Shown here: positions 8,606-16,622 of the stretch, piece by piece
Numbering within the stretch: the first letter of the stretch is position 1
Layout of the letters: every line of letters starts with the position of its first letter
Source: Mariniphaga sediminis
Lineage (GTDB): Bacteria > Bacteroidota > Bacteroidia > Bacteroidales > Prolixibacteraceae
Length of the DNA stretch: 64,000 bases
NCBI RefSeq assembly: GCF_003573545.1
Contig: NZ_QWET01000004.1
Coordinates: 1 to 64,000, forward strand
Reading direction: 5' to 3'
The notes under the pieces: generated by a model
The model's input: the letters and a program-made list of their open reading frames with translations, nothing else
Databases searched by the model: none
Told to the model about the DNA's origin: nothing
Translations under genes and position numbers: made by a program

Positions 8606-9448
8606 TTAATTAATGGTTATTCTATATTTATCTTCAAAAACATAGTCCAACTGCAAAGGCACACAAACAATTTTCAGTGCATTTTCCAGGCTGCCTGTTT
8701 GGAGCGTACCCGAGAAATTTTTCCCGGAAGGAACCTGCAACGTAATATCCACGCCAAAAAAGGTTTCAATCTCGTAAACCACCTCATTCAGAGGGGTATT
8801 GGAGAAATTTTTCTGAAACTGTGCAAAGCCTGGATACCCGGCCTCATTTTTAAACGTATTTTTTTGGGCTTCCTCTTCTTTTCCTGTAAACTGGGTTCCT
8901 GGCTCCAGTGTATATGAGGTATTTCCAAAGCTGGTTTTTACACTACCCTGAAAACATTGTACTTTGAATTGCTCGTCCCATCCGTCCACCAAAAACCTTG
9001 TTCCAAGCACTTCCACCTCTCCCTGTGACGTTTTTACCCGAAATCCATCTCCCTTTTCCACTTCAAAATAGGCTTCGCCCGACAATTTCACATTCCCATT
9101 CCAAAAATATTTCCGGAAAGTGGCTGAACTTTCGTTGTGTAAAATCACCCTGGAGTTGTCGGGCAAACGACAGGCAAAAGTCTGGCCTTTCCCGGCCGAA
9201 ATTGTTTCAGTAGCGAAATAGAACCAGAAAGCCAGAAGTATAGCAACAGTTGCAGCAACAGAAACCGCTGCAGCCATGTACCGGGATATTTTCCTCTCCG
9301 GCTTGCTTTCAGCGTATTCCTTTTTATCTATTTTAGTTAAAAGAGAGTCCAGGACTTCCTCTTTGCCGGAGCTAACAGAAACCTGGTAATTCCGAATCAA
9401 CTGATCGGCCTTTTGAGAAATTGATTGATTATTTTTTTTGTTTTTCAT
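8606..9448 (-). CDS. FecR-family anti-sigma factor
   Basis: About 280 residues. A short cytoplasmic N-terminus, one membrane helix (ISRYMAAAVSVAATVAILLAFWF region), a periplasmic FecR domain (motifs GQTFACRLPDNSRVILH, GEAYFEV, VLGTRFLVDG) and a C-terminal DUF4974 domain that resembles an STN fold. It should hold the ECF sigma factor inactive until the TonB receptor signals. The ATG at 9448 is preferred; an in-frame GTG at 9472 would add 8 residues. Unusually it lies after the receptor gene, not between sigma and receptor, and 11 nt before the lipoprotein gene. Confidence 0.92.
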   Translation of the reverse strand: MKNKKNNQSISQKADQLIRNYQVSVSSGKEEVLDSLLTKIDKKEYAESKPERKISRYMAAAVSVAATVAILLAFWFYFATETISAGKGQTFACRLPDNSRVILHNESSATFRKYFWNGNVKLSGEAYFEVEKGDGFRVKTSQGEVEVLGTRFLVDGWDEQFKVQCFQGSVKTSFGNTSYTLEPGTQFTGKEEEAQKNTFKNEAGYPGFAQFQKNFSNTPLNEVVYEIETFFGVDITLQVPSGKNFSGTLQTGSLENALKIVCVPLQLDYVFEDKYRITIN

Positions 9449-9619
9449 TTTACAAAAAGGTTTCCCGGACACTCTACCATTTTTTTTCAGATTAATTCAC
9501 CTGCTGGTTCCACAACCAACAGGTGAATCTTCTCGCAATTCGAAACACTCATTTTATTATTAACATCTTATAATATCCGTAAAGGAAAAAATACCCTACC
9601 CCGAACAGGAAATTTTTGA

Positions 9620-12280
9620 TCAGAATTTTGCATTTATAAAAAAAACCGGGGTAAAACCAAGCGCCGAAATGTCGGAACGCACCGTCATCGATCCAGCGTC
9701 AGAAGAAAAACGAAGGTAGTTCACTTCCACGATATTTTTTCTGTCGAACACATTCAGCATGGAAACCCCGCCGCTAAATGAATAAAAATTTCCGGTAAAT
9801 GTTTTTATCAACGCCAGATCTAACTGGGCAAACGGGTCGGAGCGTGCAAACTCATCAGTAGTTGAATCCCGGGTATACTGCACCACAGGCAACCCACTGG
9901 CAACCTGCCAGCTACCGGTAAGCGTCCAGTTTTTCCACCTTATCATTTCGGTCAGTTTCAGGCGGTGCGTACGGTCATTGTATCCCGGATACCAGTTGTT
10001 ACCGAAAAAACCGCTGGTTTGTTCTTCTGCCGTTGCGATCGAATAGCTTAGCATGTGATTGAAAAGAAAATGTTTTTTCTGAACGAACAAATCGATTCCT
10101 TTGTTTCGCTCCCTGCTCTCGTGCGGATTATAGGTCACTGAAATTTTCTCTCCCGAACTCACTTCTTCTGCAAACAGATTTACTTTTCCTTCTGCATTTT
10201 TAAGGTACGCTTCCAAATCAATAAACCATCCGTCTTTTTCAAACTTGCCACCCAAAATATAATGCGTCCCGCTCACAGTTCCCCGGCCTTTATCGTCCGG
10301 AAGATACCAAACCGGACTGAAATGCCCTTCACTGTCGAAACGCCTGATTCCGGTCAAAAACTGGTAATAAATTCCGCTCAGGAAGTAAACCTTCACCCCC
10401 CGGACAGGTAAAAATTCCAAACCTCCGCGAGGCTGCCAAAACGTCTTCCGGCGGGAGATATCAAAGCTGGAACGAAGTCCCCACCTGAAACGAATCTGGT
10501 CGGTTACATCAATATTCTGTTGCACAAAAGCGTTCAGCAAGTACTGATTGGCACTACTGGCAATTGAATCAATCTGAAGCGTATCTTTTAACCGGCTGGC
10601 AAAAAAGTCATATGCATAACTATTATAGGTCAGACCCACTCCTGCTTCATGGGTAAAGTTTCCGCTTTTCAACGCTGTTTTCCAGGCGGCCCGGTATTCT
10701 TCAATATGATTAAACCCATTATCAATATCGTGCGTTTGACGGGAATAAGTTCTTTCCCGGGTTTTTGCCAGACCTTTCCCCTTCCCCTGTCCTTTTCCGG
10801 GATTTTCAATCACTTCGGTAATCTCTTCCAACTCTCCGGTTTCATCTACCATATCTTTTTCCCAGGAAGAAAAACCGGCAGAAAAGGAGTGGAACCACTC
10901 ATCGTTTACTTGCCATTTCCAGTTTAAACTCATTCCCAGGCTTCCGCTTTTCATTCTTTCATTCCGGTAATAATCGTTCGTTTGTATCAATTCAAAATCC
11001 CTGCTTTGCCTGTCTTTTCCATAAAGCAGGTTCAGGTTGAATTCCATTTTTGCAGAAGGGTGAAAACTAATTTTTGTATTGACATCCTGATACTTTACAG
11101 ACGGAATAATGGTAGATGTTACCGGGTTTTCGTCGGTAGAAGAAACGTTTTCAATAAGCCGGTAGTATAGGTAATTCTGCCAGCTGTCAATAAATGAACG
11201 GCGCCAGGCAGCCGTAATCGAAAACTTGTTGGTGACAGGAATATTGGCCAGTACATTTGAGTTCAACAAATTGGCTGACACATCGAGGTAGGGCCTGTTA
11301 TTTTTCCCTGATTTCCCGGTAAGTTCAATCAAACCGGACACCCGCCCGCCGTAACCGGCATCGAACCCACCGCGCGAAACAAAAGCCTGCTGAACAAACT
11401 TTGCATTCAATACGCTCATATTTCCCAGGAGATGACTGGTCTCCAGCACCGGAATCCCATCAAAAAGGACCAGGTTGTCGGTAGGTGCCCCTCCCCTGAT
11501 GGAAAGCCCCGGGGAAGCCCCCTGCAAAAAATTCACCCCTGGAATCAGTAACAGTGCATTTCCCAAATCATCGTTCGAAATTCGGGGAACAGCAGACGAT
11601 TTTAACGGGTTAAATGCAATTTTCTCCGGTAAAGGCGAGGCCTGTAACACCTCCCGTTCGGTGTGTACCACCCTGACAGGCTTCAGCATAATTTCCGATG
11701 GCTCCAGAAAAATCATCACGGTATTTTGGGGAGAAACAATGGTATCCATCGTACGATAGCCAAGGTAGCTCACCAGCAGCCGCACCGAATCAGTGTGAGG
11801 AAGTGTAAATGTAAAAAAGCCGAGTTCATTGGTCATTCCACCTTTGTTTGGCTCGCAGGCAACGTTGCAGTATTCCAGATCTTCTCCTGTTTCTTTATCA
11901 CGCACAAACCCCGACAATCTTGTCAGCTGAGGCTCTGGGGGAGCAAAAACAGGCGGCTCAGAATCCCTTGTTTCCTGAATTACCAGAACCCAGGTGCCGT
12001 CAATCAGACTAGAAGAAACGGCATATTCCTTTTCAAGAAAACGCAAGAATTCTTCCAGGGCAATCCCTTCAAACGAGAAGCGGGTTTCTATGTCGTGGAA
12101 TGAGTTGGCATCGTACGCAAATTTGACTCCGTAATTCCGGGTTACTTCTTCAAGTACTCCAGCCAACGGTTTTCTTTCCGAAGAAACAGTAATATCAGGA
12201 TATTGGGCCCTTGTTTGCCAAAAAGCCAGCAACAAAAACAAAAACGCAGCGCTATGTCGTAAAAATGTATTCAATAACAA
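9620..12280 (-). CDS. TonB-dependent receptor with N-terminal STN signalling domain
   Basis: An 886-residue outer-membrane receptor. Signal peptide to about residue 25, STN (secretin/TonB N-terminal) domain about 27-105, a carboxypeptidase-regulatory-like domain about 122-200, a plug about 205-330 (SIRGGAPTDNLVLFDGIPVL), then a beta-barrel ending in the typical aromatic residue (FFINAKF). The STN domain is the part that contacts a periplasmic FecR-type regulator. A Gly/Lys-rich insert (GKGQGKGKGLAK) sits near residues 485-500, likely in an extracellular loop. No SusD-like gene is present, so this is not a standard SusCD pair. Substrate unknown. Confidence 0.93.
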   Translation of the reverse strand: MLLNTFLRHSAAFLFLLLAFWQTRAQYPDITVSSERKPLAGVLEEVTRNYGVKFAYDANSFHDIETRFSFEGIALEEFLRFLEKEYAVSSSLIDGTWVLVIQETRDSEPPVFAPPEPQLTRLSGFVRDKETGEDLEYCNVACEPNKGGMTNELGFFTFTLPHTDSVRLLVSYLGYRTMDTIVSPQNTVMIFLEPSEIMLKPVRVVHTEREVLQASPLPEKIAFNPLKSSAVPRISNDDLGNALLLIPGVNFLQGASPGLSIRGGAPTDNLVLFDGIPVLETSHLLGNMSVLNAKFVQQAFVSRGGFDAGYGGRVSGLIELTGKSGKNNRPYLDVSANLLNSNVLANIPVTNKFSITAAWRRSFIDSWQNYLYYRLIENVSSTDENPVTSTIIPSVKYQDVNTKISFHPSAKMEFNLNLLYGKDRQSRDFELIQTNDYYRNERMKSGSLGMSLNWKWQVNDEWFHSFSAGFSSWEKDMVDETGELEEITEVIENPGKGQGKGKGLAKTRERTYSRQTHDIDNGFNHIEEYRAAWKTALKSGNFTHEAGVGLTYNSYAYDFFASRLKDTLQIDSIASSANQYLLNAFVQQNIDVTDQIRFRWGLRSSFDISRRKTFWQPRGGLEFLPVRGVKVYFLSGIYYQFLTGIRRFDSEGHFSPVWYLPDDKGRGTVSGTHYILGGKFEKDGWFIDLEAYLKNAEGKVNLFAEEVSSGEKISVTYNPHESRERNKGIDLFVQKKHFLFNHMLSYSIATAEEQTSGFFGNNWYPGYNDRTHRLKLTEMIRWKNWTLTGSWQVASGLPVVQYTRDSTTDEFARSDPFAQLDLALIKTFTGNFYSFSGGVSMLNVFDRKNIVEVNYLRFSSDAGSMTVRSDISALGFTPVFFINAKF

Positions 12281-12335
12281 TTCTATCGGGTTTGAAAATC
12301 ATATCTAATCAGTGAACGTCCGTTTCACTTCTGAA

Positions 12336-12842
12336 TTATATATTTTTTTCCAGTTTTTTCCGAAGGATTGCCAAAGCCCTGCTCATTTGTTTTTCAACAG
12401 CCTTAACTCCCACACCCAGATTCTCTGCAATCTCCCGGTATGTCATTTCATCCATCCTGTTCATCAAAAAGACAACACGACTCTTTTCCGGAAGATCAGA
12501 AATGGCCCCTTGCAATTTTTTGTCAAATTCCTTCATCTCCAAAATAAACTCCGGCGATTCGTTCTCGGTACGTTCAAAATAATTGGAACGAAACTTCATG
12601 TCATATTTCTGCCGTCGTTTGTTTTTCAGAAAACTATTACGGGCAATGGTAAACAAATAGGGCCGCAAAGTCTCCTGCTTTACCTCATCACGCTTTTCCC
12701 ACAATTGCAAAAAAACATCCTGAACCAAATCTTCCGACAATTCCGTGTCACCAGATAAATAGAAAAGATAGTTCAGAATGTAGGTATAATTCTGATCAAA
12801 TACTTCTTTAAACCACTGTTTCCCGTTTTTTTCAATTCTCAT
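12336..12842 (-). CDS. ECF RNA polymerase sigma factor
   Basis: A 168-residue sigma-70 family extracytoplasmic-function factor of the kind paired with FecR in Bacteroidota. Region 2 (ELSEDLVQDVFLQLW, then PYLFTIARNSFLKNKRR) and region 4 helix-turn-helix (MTYREIAENLGVGVKAVEKQMSRAL) are complete. It is the first gene of the sigma/receptor/FecR/lipoprotein operon, 55 nt before the receptor gene, and probably drives its own operon. Control by the FecR protein encoded at 8606-9448 is inferred from family behaviour. Confidence 0.95.
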   Translation of the reverse strand: MRIEKNGKQWFKEVFDQNYTYILNYLFYLSGDTELSEDLVQDVFLQLWEKRDEVKQETLRPYLFTIARNSFLKNKRRQKYDMKFRSNYFERTENESPEFILEMKEFDKKLQGAISDLPEKSRVVFLMNRMDEMTYREIAENLGVGVKAVEKQMSRALAILRKKLEKNI

Positions 12843-12922
12843 TAAAACAATTCAAAGCGTTCCCCGGATATTCTTCATGAACTCAAAAATAAGTATTTTA
12901 TTTTCCGGTTAACTGCCCTGCT

Positions 12923-14050
12923 TTATTCTTTCACCGAGAATTTAAAGATAGTGGTTGATTTATAAGTCTCTCCCGGGTTTAACAAAGTAGACGGGAAATT
13001 AGGCTGGTTCGGGCTATCCGGGAAATGTTGAGTCTCGAGACAAAACCCGCTTCTGAAATTGTAGGGTTCTTCACTGTTTCCTATTTCAACTCCCTTCAGA
13101 AAGTTACCGGTATAAAGCTGAATACCTGGCTCTGTGGTAAATACTTCCATGTACCTTCCGCTTTCGGGTTCAAACGCGCTGGCGGCAAAAGCAAGTTCAT
13201 CCGCTTGTTTGTTTAAAACATAATTAAAATCATACCCTTTTCCAAAAACAAGTTGCGGGTGGTTCTCGTCAATTCGTTCACCAATGGCATGTGGAGTGGT
13301 AAAGTCGAGTGCTGTTCCGCGAATATCGACAATCTCGCCTGTAGGTATCATACTTTCATCTACTACAGGTGTTGATTTATTGGCATTGATTACCAAAACA
13401 TGATCGAGAACGGTGCCGTTCCCTTCGCCCCGAAGGTTAAAATAGCTATGGTTGGTAAGATTAATATGGGTAGGTTTATTCGTAGTAACTTCATAATCTA
13501 TTTTAAGCTCGTTATCGTCGGTAAGTATGTAAGTAACCTTTGCCGATTTATTGCCGGGGAATCCAAATTCGCCATCGCAACTTTCAAGCATAAAGGTGGT
13601 TTCATTTCCCTTCTTCTCATAATCCCATACTTTGCGGTACCAACTGTCGGGCCCCGAATGCAGGCAGGCCTCTCCGTTATTCACCGGCAATTGAAATGTT
13701 TCCCCGCCAATAGTAAACGCGGCATTAGCAATTCGGTTGGCAAACGGCCCTACCACTGCCCCGTGGCTGGCTCCATATTCCTGATAATCTTCAATGGAGT
13801 TAAACCCCAACACCACATCGGCAAAATTTCCCTGCTTATCCGGTGCATAAATGGATATAATTTTGGCTCCGTAGTTGGTAAGGGTCACTACCATCCCATT
13901 TTTATTTTCCATGGTAAACATACGGGTGGTTCTGCCGTTGACAACACCCTCAAAATCTTCTTTCGTATAAGGCATTTCAATTTCTTTTACAGTAATAGTA
14001 GAACAGGCCGCAAAAACAGCAGCAAGTAGACAAAGGTTAAGTTTATTCAT
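12923..14050 (-). CDS. galM: Lipoprotein aldose 1-epimerase
   Basis: A 375-residue galactose mutarotase interconverting alpha and beta anomers of aldoses. A short signal with a lipobox-like AAC (Cys 16) puts it in the periplasm or at a membrane surface, common for Bacteroidota GalM. Catalytic features visible: NNGEACLHSG and NLTNHSYFNLRG with the active-site His residues, and the Glu in CLETQHFPDSPN. It is on the same strand as the sigma factor gene 80 nt downstream, but a functional link is not evident. Confidence 0.93.
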   Translation of the reverse strand: MNKLNLCLLAAVFAACSTITVKEIEMPYTKEDFEGVVNGRTTRMFTMENKNGMVVTLTNYGAKIISIYAPDKQGNFADVVLGFNSIEDYQEYGASHGAVVGPFANRIANAAFTIGGETFQLPVNNGEACLHSGPDSWYRKVWDYEKKGNETTFMLESCDGEFGFPGNKSAKVTYILTDDNELKIDYEVTTNKPTHINLTNHSYFNLRGEGNGTVLDHVLVINANKSTPVVDESMIPTGEIVDIRGTALDFTTPHAIGERIDENHPQLVFGKGYDFNYVLNKQADELAFAASAFEPESGRYMEVFTTEPGIQLYTGNFLKGVEIGNSEEPYNFRSGFCLETQHFPDSPNQPNFPSTLLNPGETYKSTTIFKFSVKE

Positions 14051-14137
14051 TCTAAAAATAATTTTTTGTGGTTGTTATATGTTATTCTCTTCCCTAGAAA
14101 AATATCCTATTTTGGCTATAAAAATATAAATTCAAAC

Positions 14138-14145
14138 CAAAAATA
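14138..14145 (-). promoter_or_regulatory. Possible -7 promoter box for galM
   Basis: CAAAAATA on the plus strand reads TATTTTTG on the minus strand, an exact TAnnTTTG match, 88 nt upstream of the galM ATG. No clear -33 element. AT-rich context makes chance plausible. Confidence 0.35.
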
Positions 14146-14197
14146 CTGTTTGTTTCCTGGAAAGATTCTATTTTCACCCAAGAAAATACAGATCCGG

Positions 14198-15403
14198 ATG
14201 GAATCAATAAAAGAAATTTACACAATAGGCCACGGCCCTTCAAGCAGTCATACCATGGGCCCCAGAAAAGCGGCCGAACAGTTTCTAAACAGAAACAGAA
14301 CAGCCAGTCATTTCGAAGTTGTTCTTTTCGGAAGCCTTGCTGCTACAGGAAAGGGGCATTTAACAGACAAAGCAATCGAGGATGTTTTCACGGGGCACGA
14401 ACTTTCTATTCGCTGGAAACCCGGGGAGTTTCTTCCCCGTCATCCCAATGCGATGAAGTTTTATGCTTTTGAGCCTGACAACAAACTAATGGAAGAATGG
14501 ACCGTTTACAGTACGGGAGGAGGCAGCATAACCGATGATTTTACAGAAACCCGTACAAAGGAAGTTTATCCACACAGAAAAATGGCTGAAATTCTCAGTT
14601 GGTGCAATAAAAACGGAATCCAACTTTGGGAATATGTTTTTGAATGTGAAGCAACGTCAGTAAGAAAATACCTTGAAGAAGTTTGGGAAGTAATGGAAGC
14701 CTCTATTAAGAATGGACTGAGCAGAGAAGGAGCGCTTCCGGGCGGATTAAAATTACCCCGTAAAGCGCAGTCCTTTTTTGTAAAAGGGCAAAACTTTGCC
14801 ACCCCGTTTAAACGCCGGTCACAGCTTTTTTCTTATGCCCTTGCTGTTTCGGAGGAAAACGCTTCGGGAGGCAAAATTGTAGCCGCGCCTACTTGTGGTG
14901 CCAGCGGCGTACTTCCGGCGGTGCTGTTTTATTTCAAAAAAGTATATAAAGCAGACAATCCTTCCATTATCCGGGCGCTGGCAACAGCGGGTCTCTTTGG
15001 TAATATTGTGAAGACCAATGCTTCCATTTCAGGCGCAGAGGTAGGATGCCAGGGAGAAGTGGGGACTGCCTGCGCCATGGCTTCGGCAGCTGCAACCCAG
15101 TTGATGGGAGGAACCATCTATCAAATAGAATATTCAGCAGAAATGGGACTCGAACATCACCTGGGGCTAACCTGTGACCCGGTAGCCGGGCTGGTACAAA
15201 TTCCCTGCATTGAGCGAAATGCTTTTGCCGCGGAGAGAGCCGTTTCACATAATACTTATGCGCTGATGTCCGACGGGCGCCATCGAATTAGTTTCGACGA
15301 AGTGGTGGAAACCATGTATAAAACAGGAATTGATCTGCAGAGCAGTTACCGTGAAACCTCCACTGGCGGACTTGCCAAACTGGACGCTTTGCCTAATTGC
15401 TGA
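14198..15403 (+). CDS. sdaA: L-serine ammonia-lyase, single-chain iron-sulfur type
   Basis: A 401-residue enzyme converting L-serine to pyruvate and ammonia with a [4Fe-4S] cluster. Start at 14198 gives the family N-terminus (IKEIYTIGHGPSSSHTMGP); 44 more in-frame codons upstream are AT-rich and not family-like. The alpha-type domain shows APTCGASGVLP, GCQGEVGTACAMA and MGLEHHLGLTCDPVAG followed by IPCIERN, supplying the cluster cysteines. The C-terminal SYRETSTGGLA segment matches the family tail. Somewhat shorter than the approximately 455-residue E. coli enzymes. Divergent from galM; its stop lies 3 nt from the stop of the convergent gene. Confidence 0.94.
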   Translation: MESIKEIYTIGHGPSSSHTMGPRKAAEQFLNRNRTASHFEVVLFGSLAATGKGHLTDKAIEDVFTGHELSIRWKPGEFLPRHPNAMKFYAFEPDNKLMEEWTVYSTGGGSITDDFTETRTKEVYPHRKMAEILSWCNKNGIQLWEYVFECEATSVRKYLEEVWEVMEASIKNGLSREGALPGGLKLPRKAQSFFVKGQNFATPFKRRSQLFSYALAVSEENASGGKIVAAPTCGASGVLPAVLFYFKKVYKADNPSIIRALATAGLFGNIVKTNASISGAEVGCQGEVGTACAMASAAATQLMGGTIYQIEYSAEMGLEHHLGLTCDPVAGLVQIPCIERNAFAAERAVSHNTYALMSDGRHRISFDEVVETMYKTGIDLQSSYRETSTGGLAKLDALPNC

Positions 15404-15406
15404 AAA

Positions 15407-16207
15407 TTATAACTTCAGATAGTCTGGCATATTCTCAGGCGGGAATTCGATTTCTACCTCGTCACCCTCTTTCCATTTTTTGGCTATCTTACAGTAATTT
15501 CCGGGAGGGGCAACATACTTAACCCCTTTTACCGTAACGGAAGCACTTTCGGCCCAGGTGGGAATCCGCACATACAGCTCAATGTATTGTTTGGTTTCCA
15601 TACTAAAAATCAAACGGACTTTTCCACTGCCGGGAAAATCTGTCTCCTGCCGGATCTTTACGCCTCCTCCCAGTGAATGTGTGTAACCAATCTCAGCCGG
15701 CAAAAAAAGATTCACATGGATATGATCTACTTCTCTGGTAAAAACATACGGCAATATCATTGGATTGCGTGTGTCCGGTGCAAGATAGGAAAAATGCGTC
15801 CGGGAAATCCTTTCCAGTTCTTCTGCCTGCACGGCATTACCTGAAAGTTCGAAAAGGAAGCCGGTTACTTCAAACCATTTTTTTGCTGCGTTTTCGTTGA
15901 ACCGGATATTTTCTGTTCTACCTTTAAAACGGGTCCACATTTCACGGAACAAACCCATATCAAACCCTTCATTTTTATGAAGGTACATTTGCTTCAATGC
16001 AAGCAGGGAATCCAGAACAGGGAAATACTTGCTTTCCTGTTCCCTTCCTGAATATTGTCCTGAAAAAAAATAGTCTGTACTCTCTGTAAATTCTACGTTG
16101 TCAATGTCAACATGTGCCGTTACATAGTCCGGAAACTTTTCAGACCGACCACAGGATACTATTATAAAAATGATAAAAACAAACCCGCCAATATGAATAT
16201 TTCTCAT
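15407..16207 (-). CDS. Lipoprotein with only the C-terminal part of a GH127-like protein
   Basis: About 267 residues from the ATG at 16207 (16219 also possible). A hydrophobic signal with IVSC lipobox is followed by a segment that resembles the end of GH127/DUF1680 beta-L-arabinofuranosidases: a helix pair (LFELSGNAVQAEELERIS) and then beta-sandwich strands (VKIRQETDFPGSGKVRLIF, YVRIPTWAESASVTV, KKWKEGDEVEIEFP). The N-terminal (alpha/alpha)6 barrel carrying the catalytic residues is absent. Because it has its own signal peptide and no internal stops it looks like a domesticated fragment, not fresh decay. Role unknown; carbohydrate binding is a guess. Confidence 0.7.
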   Translation of the reverse strand: MRNIHIGGFVFIIFIIVSCGRSEKFPDYVTAHVDIDNVEFTESTDYFFSGQYSGREQESKYFPVLDSLLALKQMYLHKNEGFDMGLFREMWTRFKGRTENIRFNENAAKKWFEVTGFLFELSGNAVQAEELERISRTHFSYLAPDTRNPMILPYVFTREVDHIHVNLFLPAEIGYTHSLGGGVKIRQETDFPGSGKVRLIFSMETKQYIELYVRIPTWAESASVTVKGVKYVAPPGNYCKIAKKWKEGDEVEIEFPPENMPDYLKL

Positions 16208-16482
16208 TCGATAAACCATTTCAAATTTCAGCAATAGTAACATAAAACAGGAGTCAGAGTTCAGTTTTAGAAGAACTAATTCTACTTTGACGCATTTGCC
16301 AAAAATCGAAAAAACCATCGTTTTTTTTGCACTTTCTCTGATAAAGAATACATTCAATTTTCCTGATTTCGTCCACAGGACCTGGACTTAAAACAAGAAC
16401 AAATCAGAATTTCCTACTCGCCAGGCAATGTAAAATCAATGATTTTCACATCACAAAGGGCAGATTCAAAAAAATAAATCCC

Positions 16483-16490
16483 TATCTTTG
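16483..16490 (+). promoter_or_regulatory. -7 promoter box (TATCTTTG) for the MATE gene
   Basis: Exact TAnnTTTG match. Predicted transcription start near 16496 leaves a 5' leader of about 125 nt. No clear TTTG at -33. Confidence 0.5.
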
Positions 16491-16516
16491 TGGCACCGAA
16501 TTCAAACAATACTGCG

Positions 16517-16543
16517 ATGAAACTTACTACAATTTTCCTATAG
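16517..16543 (+). CDS. Possible 8-residue leader peptide
   Basis: ATG...TAG encodes MKLTTIFL, lying about 20 nt after the predicted transcription start and 80 nt ahead of the MATE start codon. A hairpin with stem CTCCC/GGGAG (16556-16560/16568-16572) follows 12 nt later. This arrangement resembles leader-peptide control of resistance genes, but peptides this short arise by chance, so it is speculative. Confidence 0.2.
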   Translation: MKLTTIFL

Positions 16544-16622
16544 TTGTCCATTCTTCTCCCATTCGAAGGGAGCGTTTCAAAAAATCAATCGTAGTTTTTC
16601 ACTTTTATTCAATAATCAAAAC

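Larger units (their letters stand above)
16208..16622. other. 415-nt intergenic region between divergent genes
   Basis: Divergent control region of the GH127-like lipoprotein (left) and the MATE pump (right). The right half holds a -7 promoter box, a nine-codon reading frame and a hairpin, listed separately. The left half (16208-16440) shows no recognisable element; an in-frame extension of the leftward gene runs through it but lacks a signal-like start. Confidence 0.6.

Noticed and set aside
14066-14197. 44-codon N-terminal extension of the serine dehydratase frame
   Set aside because: AT-rich, not family-like; the ATG at 14198 gives the standard N-terminus.
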